The notes: generated by a model not told the origin, from the letters alone. 64,000 nt of DNA from Pseudoramibacter alactolyticus ATCC 23263 (GCF_000185505.1 NZ_GL622359.1:1476505-1540504); one strand, 5' to 3'. Positions 54,582 through 62,817 are shown, counted from the first letter of the stretch. Made by a program: numbers and translations.

Positions 54582-55509
54582 TTAAATTCACTCCTTGGAA
54601 AGTCATGATCCACACGCAAACAAAATAGGCCAGCGGCAGCGCCCCCCAGAGCCACTGGGCCCGGGTAACGGGTTTCTTCGCTTCGAGAAAGCGCAGGTCG
54701 CCGTCATAGCAGCGGGCCTCCATCGCGTCGAAAAACTGATTGCCCCGCTTCATCGACACCACAAAAAGATTGCTGGCCGTGCTGCCGAAGGAATACAGCG
54801 CCTTTCTAAAATCGGTATAGCCCAGCCGAGATTCCGCCGAATTGCGCATCTTGCTGTTGGTATCCAGCAGGATAAAGATAAAGCGGTACATCATATTCAT
54901 CAGTTCGATAATCAGCTTCGGCACGTGGCATTTTTTGAGCACCGAAAAAATCTCGCCCGACATGGTGGACAGTGACATCATATACATGGCAGAAATGGCA
55001 CCGAAAGCCTTGCTCCACAAAATCGCCGTGTTATAAAGCGTTTGGGGCGTGATGATCACATATCCCCAATGCGCGAAAAAATTAATCAGCGCGTTATCGT
55101 AGGGTGTCTTCGAAAATTCAAACAGGACAAAAATGGACCCGGCGATCATGAAGACCAATGGAATCGTCAAGAGGCTGATGTAGTTGTGCAGATCTAATCC
55201 GCCGAGAACCACCGTCACAAAAAAGGTGAACAGGATAATGCTGAAGGAAACGTAGGGATTGTTTGAAATGATACACATCAGCAGTAAAATAATACCAAAT
55301 CCGATTTTAAACGAAGGATTCCATTCGGAAATGGCAGAATTATAGGCATAGATATCAATCGACAGGGTCGACTCGCCATGTTTGTGTCCAAAGCCGCCAT
55401 GACGGTGACGGGCCTCACCGCGATGCCGATAGACCTTGTAAATCCCTCCGCCGATCAGCAATAACAAGGGCGGCACCAGCCACAAAAAATGGGTAACATT
55501 CAATTTCAT
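54574..55509 (-). CDS. cbiQ: Cobalt ECF transporter membrane protein CbiQ with His-rich N-terminal extension
   Basis: Transmembrane coupling subunit of the cobalt uptake complex. The 311-residue protein carries an extra N-terminal membrane helix (about 7-25) and a His-rich loop with five His between residues 29 and 44. The usual CbiQ core follows, with several helices and the EAR-type cytoplasmic coupling motif in FFDAMEARCYDG. Typical CbiQ is about 220-270 residues. The ATG at 55509 has AAAGG upstream; a TTG five codons earlier is possible. Confidence 0.9.
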   Translation of the reverse strand: MKLNVTHFLWLVPPLLLLIGGGIYKVYRHRGEARHRHGGFGHKHGESTLSIDIYAYNSAISEWNPSFKIGFGIILLLMCIISNNPYVSFSIILFTFFVTVVLGGLDLHNYISLLTIPLVFMIAGSIFVLFEFSKTPYDNALINFFAHWGYVIITPQTLYNTAILWSKAFGAISAMYMMSLSTMSGEIFSVLKKCHVPKLIIELMNMMYRFIFILLDTNSKMRNSAESRLGYTDFRKALYSFGSTASNLFVVSMKRGNQFFDAMEARCYDGDLRFLEAKKPVTRAQWLWGALPLAYFVCVWIMTFQGVNLNV

Positions 55510-55531
55510 TTTCAGACCTTTCAAAAGCCCG

Positions 55532-55593
55532 GCAGCATGTAGGCATGCTGCTATAAAGAGGGGCTGAAAGGCGCGAACGCCTCCCAGCCCCTC
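55532..55593 (-). promoter_or_regulatory. Two strong hairpins between cbiN and cbiQ
   Basis: GCAGCATG (55532-55539) pairs with CATGCTGC (55544-55551). GAGGGGCTG (55558-55566) pairs with CAGCCCCTC (55585-55593), with an inner AGGCG/CGCCT stem. No U run follows, so they are more likely processing or stability elements than terminators. Confidence 0.6.
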
Positions 55594-55622
55594 AATGCTT
55601 TTATCAATTTGGGCACAAAGCC

Positions 55623-55943
55623 TTAAAGTTCCTGATCTTCTTTGCCGAGCTTTTTGCGTTCGACAAAACGTCCCAGGAAAAACGCCATAATGCCAACGCC
55701 GATGCCCGTCTGCACACAGAAGAGCAACGATTCAACTTCGCCCGGCAGTTCACCGCCGATGGCCTTTTCCAAAACCGGTGTGGCCCAGGCTTTGTAGGAA
55801 CTGTCGTTCTTTTCGACCAGGGTTCCGCCGGCATCGTCAGAGCCGCCGAATTCGGCCTTGCCGGACAATGCGAAGAATGGAATCACTGCAATCGCCACAC
55901 ACACGAGCAACAGGATTAAAGCTGTTTTTTTGTTTTTAGACAT
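55623..55943 (-). CDS. cbiN: Cobalt transport protein CbiN
   Basis: Auxiliary subunit that helps load metal into CbiM. The 106-residue protein has two membrane helices (about 8-26 and 70-90) joined by an extracytoplasmic loop with FGGSDDAGGTLVEKNDSSYKAWATPV, the typical CbiN pattern. Its ATG shares a base with the cbiM stop region. Confidence 0.93.
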   Translation of the reverse strand: MSKNKKTALILLLVCVAIAVIPFFALSGKAEFGGSDDAGGTLVEKNDSSYKAWATPVLEKAIGGELPGEVESLLFCVQTGIGVGIMAFFLGRFVERKKLGKEDQEL

Positions 55944-56701
55944 TATTCTGCTCCTCCCAAGAAACCAATCGCCTTCATTTCAGCCGTGGCATAAGATTCG
56001 AGCGCCATGATGATGATGACCGACAGAATCCCTTCGATGATCGCCAGCGGCACCTGAGTCGCAGCGTAAACACCCATATTGGAAACGAAAGCTGCCCCAA
56101 AACCGACATTGGAATGATGAGCCCACGCCATCTGCACGGCCGTCACGCAATAGGTGAAAAGATCCCCTAAGGCGCAAGCCAGGAAGATATTCACTTTGCG
56201 GTTAACATGCGCTTTGTCCATCAGTTTGTAAAGGCCGAAAGAAACGAACGGCCCCGCAATGGCCATCGAGAAACAATTCGCCCCAATGGTGGTCAAGCCG
56301 CCGTGCGCCAACAAAATGGCTTGAAACAGCAGCACAATCAAGCCGAGAACAGCCACCGCGGCCGGCCCGAAGAGCAACGCGCCGAGGCCCGTCCCGGTCA
56401 TGTGCGAACAGGAGCCCGTCACAGACGGAATCTTCAGAGAAGAAATCACAAAGATGAAAGCACCGGCCATGGCCATCAGCGAAATGGTGCGGCGATTCGC
56501 ATTGACCGTTTTACGAATGGAGAAAAAACCCCAGATGACAAACGGCAACGCCACCACACCCCAGAATACACAAAGACTGGCCGGAAGGTAACCTTCCATA
56601 ATGTGCATGGCGTTTGCCGCCGGCATCACGCCGAAACAAACGGCAAAGGCGATGGACGCCGCAACGATCCATTTTTGCTTCTTAGACAAAGATTGTGACA
56701 T
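55943..56701 (-). CDS. cbiM: Cobalt ECF transporter substrate-binding protein CbiM
   Basis: Membrane protein that binds Co(II). The 252-residue protein has an N-terminal signal-like helix ending ANA at 29-31, so cleavage would expose MHIMEGYLP, the metal-binding N-terminus with His in position 2. About six further helices follow, with GSCSHMTGTGLGALLFGP. Ni(II) is a possible alternative substrate, but the operon speaks for cobalt. It is the first gene of the operon, with AGGAGG upstream of the ATG. Confidence 0.95.
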   Translation of the reverse strand: MSQSLSKKQKWIVAASIAFAVCFGVMPAANAMHIMEGYLPASLCVFWGVVALPFVIWGFFSIRKTVNANRRTISLMAMAGAFIFVISSLKIPSVTGSCSHMTGTGLGALLFGPAAVAVLGLIVLLFQAILLAHGGLTTIGANCFSMAIAGPFVSFGLYKLMDKAHVNRKVNIFLACALGDLFTYCVTAVQMAWAHHSNVGFGAAFVSNMGVYAATQVPLAIIEGILSVIIIMALESYATAEMKAIGFLGGAE

Positions 56702-56945
56702 AAGAAACCTCCTAATAAGAATTTATAAAAATCACACGCTCAAAGACTTCCCTCAAAACGATCCCCTGAGACTTCGCCAAACGCCGTCACTTCCCCCACC
56801 GCGTCTTTTGCGAATAATCAAAAGATAATTATTACAGGATTATGTTTTCCCAGACAATCATATGGCGAGAACGCTAACGGATAACGGTGCATTAACGCTA
56901 TTTCTGCGCCAGTGCGGATCCTAATGAGCCACGAATTTTATATTG
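56702..56945 (-). promoter_or_regulatory. Structured 5' leader of the cobalamin operon
   Basis: About 240 nt of transcribed leader before cbiM. GTCTTT (56803-56808) and AAAGAC (56742-56747) can pair to close a 67-nt domain. A nested hairpin can form near the 5' end (GGAT/ATCC, GCA/TGC, CGC/GCG around AGAAATA). I could not find the conserved B12 box or other parts of the AdoCbl riboswitch. The leader could be a cobalt, nickel or cobalamin sensor of another class, or simply structured RNA. Confidence 0.45.
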
Positions 56946-56951
56946 CTTTAG

Positions 56952-56980
56952 ATCATACCTATCACCTTATAATCTGTCAA
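56952..56980 (-). promoter_or_regulatory. Sigma-70 promoter of the cobalamin operon
   Basis: TTGACA (complement of 56975-56980), 17-bp spacer, TATGAT (complement of 56952-56957). Transcription would begin near 56945. It is the best consensus promoter seen in the window and reads into cbiM. Confidence 0.8.
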
Positions 56981-57316
56981 GATTAGTGGTCAAATTTGCC
57001 GATCCATCTGATGAATTTTTTGGCACAGATTTTGAATTGACATGCTTTAAACGCGAGAACAACATTTTCGATTTTTATATGTTCATTTATTCATTGTTTA
57101 ATGACAACTTGTTAGGTTTTTCAATCATTTTCATGCATTTTGCCGATAATTATCCTTAAAATTCCTGCAACTATTTTCATTGCCTATACTTTTTTGCTTT
57201 TGCCGGTGCTCTATTTTACAAATTGCAACATCCGCCAAAGCGATTTGTTCCATTTTTTACATTTGTGATGCCGCCCACTCCCGATTCCTCGTCCGCAGCC
57301 GGCTGATTTCCCGCAA
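56981..57316. other. A/T-rich intergenic region upstream of the cobalamin promoter
   Basis: About 340 bp between the promoter and the tRNA-Ser terminator. It is A/T-rich with no open frame, repeat or RNA gene I can support. Confidence 0.5.
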
Positions 57317-57317
57317 A

Positions 57318-57344
57318 GAAAAACGAAGCCCCCAAAGGACTTCG
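57318..57344 (-). terminator. Terminator after the tRNA-Ser pair
   Basis: CGAAGCCC (57324-57331) pairs with GGACTTCG (57337-57344), one wobble, then T5 on the minus strand. Confidence 0.75.
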
Positions 57345-57358
57345 CTTCAATTTTAAAA

Positions 57359-57451
57359 TGGCGGAGAAGGAGGGATTTGAACCCTCGCGCCGCGTTAACG
57401 ACCTACACCCTTAGCAGGGGCGCCTCTTCAGCCAACTTGAGTACTTCTCCA
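57359..57451 (-). tRNA. tRNA-Ser (anticodon GCT)
   Basis: A 93-nt class II tRNA with a long variable arm. On the minus strand the acceptor is TGGAGAA, the anticodon loop CTGCTAA gives GCT, and the T-loop is TTCAAAT. The encoded 3' end is GCCA. It reads AGC and AGU. Confidence 0.95.
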
Positions 57452-57514
57452 TGCCTCGCGGATCGCCGCTCCCGACTGATGGGTTTTGTACGACTCCCGT
57501 TTATTCTATTATCA

Positions 57515-57605
57515 TGGCCGAGAGGGTGGGATTCGAACCCACGCGGGCTTGCGCCCAAACGGTTTTCAAGACCGCCTCGTTATGACCACTTCGATACCTC
57601 TCGGC
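57515..57605 (-). tRNA. tRNA-Ser (anticodon TGA)
   Basis: A 91-nt class II tRNA. The acceptor GCCGAGA pairs with TCTCGGC, the anticodon loop CTTGAAA gives TGA, and the variable arm TTGGGCGCAAGCCCG is long. CCA is encoded. It is 63 bp upstream of tRNA-Ser(GCT) and probably cotranscribed with it. Confidence 0.95.
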
Positions 57606-57714
57606 GGACATTCCTGCATCGCCGGAAATGCACAACAAAAATTATAACAGGGGTCTTCTCCCCTGTCAAGATTTTTATTGGTGCATTTCTCTATCAGATC
57701 CGCCAAAATCGCCT

Positions 57715-58779
57715 TCAACAGACCTTTTCAACCCAGCCGAAGCTGTCTTCCACAATGCCGCGCTGAATGCCGCAGAGGGTGTCATAAACCTTCTGCGCGT
57801 AGGGACCGATCTGATCATCGTTAAAAACCATATCCTCGCCATTGTAGTTGAGTTTGCCGATAGGCGCCACAACGGCCGCCGTCCCCATGCCAAAGACTTC
57901 TTCAACTTTGCCCGCATGATAATCGGCTACCAGCTCTTCGATGGGCAGCACCCGTTCTTCGACGGTTTCGCCCCAGCTTCTGAGCAGTTCGATGATGGAC
58001 TTGCGGGTGATCCCCGGCAGGATGGTGCCCGTCAGCTTGGGCGTAACAAACTTGCCGTCGATGCGGAACATCACGTTGCAGGAGCCGACTTCTTCGATGT
58101 TTTTGCGGGTGGCCCCGTCGAGCCACAGGGTTTCTTCATAGCCTTCGGCGTTGGCTTTTTCGGTCGCCGCCAGCGATCCGGCATAGTTGCCGCCGCATTT
58201 GGCTTCCCCGGTGCCGCCGACCACCGTCCGGGCATAAACCTGCTCGATATGCATCATCGCCGGTTTAAGGCCTTCTTCGTAATAGGCGCCGACCGGGCAA
58301 AGGATGATGAAAAATTTATAGCTATTGGACACGTGGACGCCGATGTATTCTTCCGTTGCAAATACAAAGGGGCGGATATAAAGCGCCGTGCCGGGAGCGG
58401 TTGGGATCCAGTCCTGGTCAAGCGCTACCAGCTGCTTGAGGGCATCAAGCACGAAAGCCTCGTCAATTTCCGGAATACACATCCGCTTGTTGGAACGGTT
58501 CATCCGCGCGAGATTTTCCGTCGGGCGAAACATCTGCACATGCCCTTCCGGCGTCTTATAGGCCTTCAGCCCTTCAAATACTTCCTGGGCGTAATGAAAA
58601 ACGCAGGCGGACGGTTCCAGCGTGATCGGGCCGTAAGGCTCGATCTGGGCGTTGTGCCAGCCTTTTCCGGCATCATAATCCATTGTGAACATGTGGTCGG
58701 TAAAAATCCGGCCAAAGGGCAAATGATTTTGATCCGGCTTTTCTTTGGGATGGGTCGTTTTGGTAACCTTGATTTCCAT
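57715..58779 (-). CDS. ilvE: Branched-chain amino acid aminotransferase
   Basis: PLP enzyme interconverting Leu, Ile and Val with their keto acids. The 354-residue protein belongs to the larger BCAT group: FHYAQEVFEGLKAYKTPEGHV, RPTENLARMNRSNKRMCIP and YIRPFVFATEEYIGV. The PLP lysine lies in GTGEAKCGGNYAGSL, and EVGSCNVMFRI and GTILPGITRKSIIELL follow. It is monocistronic, with its own promoter and a palindrome over the -10 region. Confidence 0.96.
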   Translation of the reverse strand: MEIKVTKTTHPKEKPDQNHLPFGRIFTDHMFTMDYDAGKGWHNAQIEPYGPITLEPSACVFHYAQEVFEGLKAYKTPEGHVQMFRPTENLARMNRSNKRMCIPEIDEAFVLDALKQLVALDQDWIPTAPGTALYIRPFVFATEEYIGVHVSNSYKFFIILCPVGAYYEEGLKPAMMHIEQVYARTVVGGTGEAKCGGNYAGSLAATEKANAEGYEETLWLDGATRKNIEEVGSCNVMFRIDGKFVTPKLTGTILPGITRKSIIELLRSWGETVEERVLPIEELVADYHAGKVEEVFGMGTAAVVAPIGKLNYNGEDMVFNDDQIGPYAQKVYDTLCGIQRGIVEDSFGWVEKVC

Positions 58780-58854
58780 GATGGTTCTCCTCTTCGTTTA
58801 TCAGATTCGCCAAACGGCGACAGCTTGTCGCATGGTGATTTATACATTGTTTTT

Positions 58855-58883
58855 ATTGTATCAATCATGTATACAATCGACAA
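58855..58883 (-). promoter_or_regulatory. ilvE promoter with overlapping palindrome
   Basis: TTGTCG (complement of 58878-58883), 17-bp spacer, TACAAT (complement of 58855-58860). A perfect inverted repeat, ATTGTAT (58855-58861) and ATACAAT (58871-58877) with 9 bp between, covers the -10 and spacer and could be a repressor operator. Downstream, a hairpin GCGACA/TGTCGC (58817-58831) lies in the leader. Confidence 0.6.
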
Positions 58884-58960
58884 GTCCTCCTTTGCATTTT
58901 TATGTATTTTTTGGCGTACATGATTTTCGATAAACTCATCTTAAAGATGCAATCATCAAA

Positions 58961-58997
58961 AAAACCATCGGACGATTTGATGAAAACCGATGGTTTT
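58961..58997 (-). terminator. Terminator of the eut/pdu gene cluster
   Basis: Perfect 11-bp stem AAAACCATCGG (58961-58971) with CCGATGGTTTT (58987-58997), 15-nt loop and T7 on the minus strand. It lies about 185 bp after eutQ; the stretch between (58998-59181) holds no gene I can support. Confidence 0.75.
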
Positions 58998-59181
58998 ATG
59001 AGGCGGTGCCTGCCGGGTATTCCCCGAAATTTATATGGATATGGAGGTGTGATTCCTATCCGAACATCCGGCACGGTGGTGTGTGGACTGCGCCGGGTGA
59101 TTCGCTAAGCACCATGTCAATATTATTTTTTCAAAAGGTCTGCAGCCGCTTGATGCAGCTGCAAAACCAAAATACGGTTTG

Positions 59182-59616
59182 TCATTGCCAGTCCGCCGGA
59201 TAAACAAAATAGGCAAAACGCGCCTTGTCGGGCGAACGAAAATGAATATGGCTGCCTTTGGGGATATAAAGTATATCCCCGGCCTCTCCGCACACGACCC
59301 GTTCGTCGATCACAATTTCCAAGGTTCCTTCGAGAACCATGTCATATTCGTCGTAGCTTAATGTCCATTCAAAATCCGTATGGTCGACTTCCATGACGCC
59401 GGCCCCCATGCGCGGCGCCTCCTCAAGCGTCATCACGTCTTTTAAGCGCACATCTTCTCTGCCTTCAAAAGGTTCACATTTCACGGTTGATACTTGAATA
59501 TGGGTTATCCCGCTGGGATCCCTTTCTTTCTTAAAGGGCTGATCGCCCTGAAGAAAATCGCCGGCTTCCATTACCCGATGCACAATATCTGCAATTAAGG
59601 CTTCTGTTACGTTCAT
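59182..59616 (-). CDS. eutQ: Ethanolamine utilisation cupin EutQ
   Basis: A 144-residue cupin-type protein with VEGTLEIVIDERVVCGEAGDILYIPKGSHIHF spread over about 94-127 as the beta-barrel core. EutQ of enteric bacteria has acetate kinase activity and helps microcompartment assembly. This version lacks most of the N-terminal extension of the 233-residue enteric protein. Its start overlaps the eutH stop by 4 bp. It is the last gene of the cluster. Confidence 0.85.
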   Translation of the reverse strand: MNVTEALIADIVHRVMEAGDFLQGDQPFKKERDPSGITHIQVSTVKCEPFEGREDVRLKDVMTLEEAPRMGAGVMEVDHTDFEWTLSYDEYDMVLEGTLEIVIDERVVCGEAGDILYIPKGSHIHFRSPDKARFAYFVYPADWQ

Positions 59617-60869
59617 TGGTCACCTCCCGTTTGTTCCGTTGCCGAGTCTGCTGTTTGACCGCCTTGAATTTTCCCCAAAAGTTTCGGCGCTAACATATTG
59701 GCCAGTATGAGCGCGGTGATCCCGGCAACAAGCTTGCCCACAATCACCGGAAAAATCATCTTCGGATTAACACCGGCTGTAAATCCCAAATGATCGCCGA
59801 AAACAAAGGCTGCCGACACGGCAAAAGCCACGTTGAGCAGTTTGCCTTTAGCGTTCATTTTATCCATGATATTAAACATCGCAATGTTATTGGCCAGATT
59901 GGCCACTAAGCCGGCGGAACTATTTTCGTCAATACCGAGTTTCTGGCCGACCTTCTGTAGCGCGCCGCCAAAAGTATCCGTAATCCATTTGACCATCGGA
60001 AAAGCGCCGATCAGCACAATGGCAATCGTCCCGCAGACCAATAGGCCCGATTCCAACGGAATCGTCCCATTCGCATCCGGTTTGACCATCAGATTCATCA
60101 GCGGGAAACGAATACCGGTTTCATATTCAAAGACGGCCACCGCCGTAAAAAATGTGATAATGATAGTCACGGCCTTACCAAAAACATTAAACCCGTTGAT
60201 CATCTTGTCGGGCTTAAACCACAGCCCAATCACGATGAGTCCGGCGATGATAATAACTGGAATCAGATTAACCAAAATCGTTCCGATACTGATTTTATAT
60301 TCTGTGAGGTTCATCACCAATCCCCCCGCAATACAGCCGATGGGAATCGTGATCAAGCCGGCTAAAATACCAGCGCCTAAATAAGGGCGATCCTGCTTTT
60401 TAATGATGGACAAAGCCACCGGAATGGTAAAAACAATGGTCGGTCCCATCATAGATCCCAGAATCAAACCTGAAAAATTTCCAAGCGTCGCATTTGCTGC
60501 CATCTTCATGGCTAATGGATATCCGCCCATATCACAGGCGAGCAAGGTTGTCGCGAACATCGACGCATCCGCCCCGAAAAACCGATAAATCGGCACGATG
60601 ATGGGCTTGAGAATAATGGCCAGCACCGGGGCTGCCGCGACGACGCCCGCCATAGCCATCGCCAAAGGCCCCATCGCGTTGAACCCTTCTTCAAACTGTT
60701 CGCCGTAGCCAAGCTTGTTGCCCCGCATTTTGTCAACGGCGCCGATGATCATGAAAATCATCATGATCATGATGATCACCGCATTGATCGATAAGTGCGA
60801 CACCCAATGGCTGACGCTTTTTGTGAAAACCGCCGTATTGGTCAGATTGCTCACTAACTCATTAAACAT
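59613..60869 (-). CDS. eutH: Ethanolamine permease EutH
   Basis: A 418-residue membrane protein with about ten helices, the length of the EutH family. Recognisable segments include AVDKMRGNKLGYGEQFEEGFNAMGPLA, the conserved N-terminal stretch. Others are CDMGGYPLAMKMA, GSMMGPTIVFTIPVALSII and FGDHLGFTAGVNPKMI. It takes up ethanolamine at low concentration or low pH. It lies 41 bp after pduT. Confidence 0.93.
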   Translation of the reverse strand: MFNELVSNLTNTAVFTKSVSHWVSHLSINAVIIMIMMIFMIIGAVDKMRGNKLGYGEQFEEGFNAMGPLAMAMAGVVAAAPVLAIILKPIIVPIYRFFGADASMFATTLLACDMGGYPLAMKMAANATLGNFSGLILGSMMGPTIVFTIPVALSIIKKQDRPYLGAGILAGLITIPIGCIAGGLVMNLTEYKISIGTILVNLIPVIIIAGLIVIGLWFKPDKMINGFNVFGKAVTIIITFFTAVAVFEYETGIRFPLMNLMVKPDANGTIPLESGLLVCGTIAIVLIGAFPMVKWITDTFGGALQKVGQKLGIDENSSAGLVANLANNIAMFNIMDKMNAKGKLLNVAFAVSAAFVFGDHLGFTAGVNPKMIFPVIVGKLVAGITALILANMLAPKLLGKIQGGQTADSATEQTGGDQ

Positions 60870-60910
60870 CTCTTTGTCCTCTTTCGTTCTCTATGTTATT
60901 TGCTTTCACG

Positions 60911-61450
60911 TCACATTAAGGCATCGGTTAAAGGCATGGCCGGCCGCGGAATCACGGTGGTTTCCACCAGCAGATCCCGATCGTCTTCAGCGGCAGACAC
61001 CGCTGCCTTGACGGCTCCAACATCCCCTGTGAGGGTTACGAATCCCTTGCCGCCAATCGCGTAGCCGATGCGAACTTCTATCAACTGAATCTGAGCCGCT
61101 TTGGCTGCGGTATCCGCAGCGGTAATCGCCGATGCAATGGAATAAAATTCCAAAACGCCAAGGGCCTCGGGCTTAACGACTTGTGTCGTTCCCATCAACG
61201 CGGGCACCAGTTGCTCGTGGATATTCGGAATTAACAGTGTATTAACCGTGTATGCCGCCGCCAGTTGTTTGCCGGCTTTCATGGATGCTTCTACCTCACC
61301 GACCTCCCCGGCAATAATGACGATGTATTTACCGGGACATACGGTTAATGATCGCACCAGATCAACCTGAGACGCCTTGAGCATTTCGTCCGTCGCGCGG
61401 ATTCCCCGAGCAATGCTGTTTAATTCGATCATACCAAGCGCTCGTCTCAT
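60911..61450 (-). CDS. pduT: Microcompartment shell protein with two BMC domains (PduT-like)
   Basis: A 179-residue trimer-forming shell protein with two tandem BMC domains (about 1-85 and 95-175): MRRALGMIELNSIARGIRATDEML and later LGVLEFYSIASAITAADTAAKAAQ. A Cys in LTVCPGKYIVI of the first domain matches the Cys that holds an Fe-S cluster at the PduT pore. The ATG at 61450 was chosen because it begins the first BMC strand and overlaps the pduS stop by 4 bp. Adjacent pduS supports the assignment. Confidence 0.88.
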   Translation of the reverse strand: MRRALGMIELNSIARGIRATDEMLKASQVDLVRSLTVCPGKYIVIIAGEVGEVEASMKAGKQLAAAYTVNTLLIPNIHEQLVPALMGTTQVVKPEALGVLEFYSIASAITAADTAAKAAQIQLIEVRIGYAIGGKGFVTLTGDVGAVKAAVSAAEDDRDLLVETTVIPRPAMPLTDALM

Positions 61451-62817
61451 CGGTCTTCTCCTTTTCTTCGCATCTCTTTTTCTTTGGTAATGGTTATGCG
61501 GCATTCATCGATGGCTGTCACGATGCCATCAATGCTGCTGTGAACATTGGCTGAAACGGCACCCGTCGCTTCGCCAATCAATGTTCCCCGAGCCACTTCT
61601 TCTCCCAAAATAACCACCGGTTTGGCCGGTGCGCCAATGTGGGTATTGAGCGGGATCCGCACTTCATTTGGCTTATGGTCCGCCACTTCGAGATTTTGTC
61701 CTTGGTATTCCGAAAGGCCCAGGCGCGCAATCAGCCGATTTGTCGGCACGCGTCTGAAATCAATCATCGGGCTGGCCTTCGGCGTCTGACTGAATTCCGG
61801 CGCTAATTTGCGTTCCCGCAGCTGGCCTTTGAAATAATCGTTGATGCGTTTGGGCGACAGCCCCATCGGGCAGGCAAACATCTCGCAGACGCCGCATCCG
61901 CAGCAATTGACCACGCTGCCGTAAGCCGACAAATAATCGGCATCAGCCGTCAGCGCCGCCTCTTTAAAAGCGTTGCGCATCACACGGTGAGGCGTCACCC
62001 GATGGCCGATCAATTGCCGCGGGCAAAGATCGGTGCACATCCGGCACTGAATGCACGCGGCCATCGCCTGTCGTTTCATCTGGCGAATAGAAAGTTGACG
62101 ATGCGCCGCCAAAAAATGATTTTTCGGAAGCACCAGCAGGTTGCCCAGCGTTTTGCTTACCACTTCTTCAGCAAGGGCGTCTTCTTGCCAAATCATTCGC
62201 CCCATCATCGGGCCGCCGAGAATCACCGCGGCCCCTTTCGGCATCCCGCCGGCAAGGGCCAGACAATCCGTCACCGGTGTTCCGATCGGCACCGTTAAAA
62301 TCAGCGGCTTGGGCACTGCGCCGATCACGGACAGCGTCTTTTGGGTGACCGGCGCTCCCGCGGCTGCCTGGGCAATCCCGCAAACAGTCCCCACATTATC
62401 GACTACCGCCCCGACAGCTGACGGCAATCCTCTTTCAGGGATGCTTTTTCCCGTTACCGCCTGAACGACAATCTGCTCATCTCCGGCCGGATAAAAGGGC
62501 GCCATCTTAAAAAGTTCAATCGACGCGCCGGCTGCATTAATCGCTGCCTGCAAGCTTTCGATTTCTCGCCGATAGGTTTTTTTGAGGGCGATCACAATGT
62601 GCTGGGCGTTCACAGCCGCTGCAGCTAAGAGGGTGCCCGCCACGATCTGTTCGCTTTGTTCGCGGCAGCAATATTTATCCACGGCAATAAGGGGCTCGCA
62701 TTCGAGTGCGTTGACGATAAAATATTCGGCCGATGCCCCAAGCTTGACATGCGTCGGAAAGCCGGCCCCGCCGGCGCCGATCACGCCGGCCTGTTTAACT
62801 TTTTCCAGTAAATCCAT
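61447..62817 (-). CDS. pduS: Cobalamin reductase PduS (RnfC-like, Fe-S and FMN)
   Basis: Flavoprotein that reduces cob(III)alamin to cob(II)alamin in microcompartments, recycling B12. The 456-residue protein has the Rnf-C N-terminus (VIGAGGAGFPTHVKLGASAEYFIVN) and an SLBB-like part. Two 4Fe-4S motifs follow, CIQCRMCTDLCPRQL and CCGCGVCEMFACPMG. The ATG at 62817 fits the family start; the longer open frame overlaps eutN. It is expected to pair with PduT, which is next to it. Confidence 0.93.
   Translation of the reverse strand: MDLLEKVKQAGVIGAGGAGFPTHVKLGASAEYFIVNALECEPLIAVDKYCCREQSEQIVAGTLLAAAAVNAQHIVIALKKTYRREIESLQAAINAAGASIELFKMAPFYPAGDEQIVVQAVTGKSIPERGLPSAVGAVVDNVGTVCGIAQAAAGAPVTQKTLSVIGAVPKPLILTVPIGTPVTDCLALAGGMPKGAAVILGGPMMGRMIWQEDALAEEVVSKTLGNLLVLPKNHFLAAHRQLSIRQMKRQAMAACIQCRMCTDLCPRQLIGHRVTPHRVMRNAFKEAALTADADYLSAYGSVVNCCGCGVCEMFACPMGLSPKRINDYFKGQLRERKLAPEFSQTPKASPMIDFRRVPTNRLIARLGLSEYQGQNLEVADHKPNEVRIPLNTHIGAPAKPVVILGEEVARGTLIGEATGAVSANVHSSIDGIVTAIDECRITITKEKEMRRKGEDR

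Noticed and set aside
56702-56945. A classical AdoCbl riboswitch upstream of cbiM
   Set aside because: The position is right, but the B12 box and the conserved core segments could not be found on the minus strand; kept only as an unassigned structured leader.
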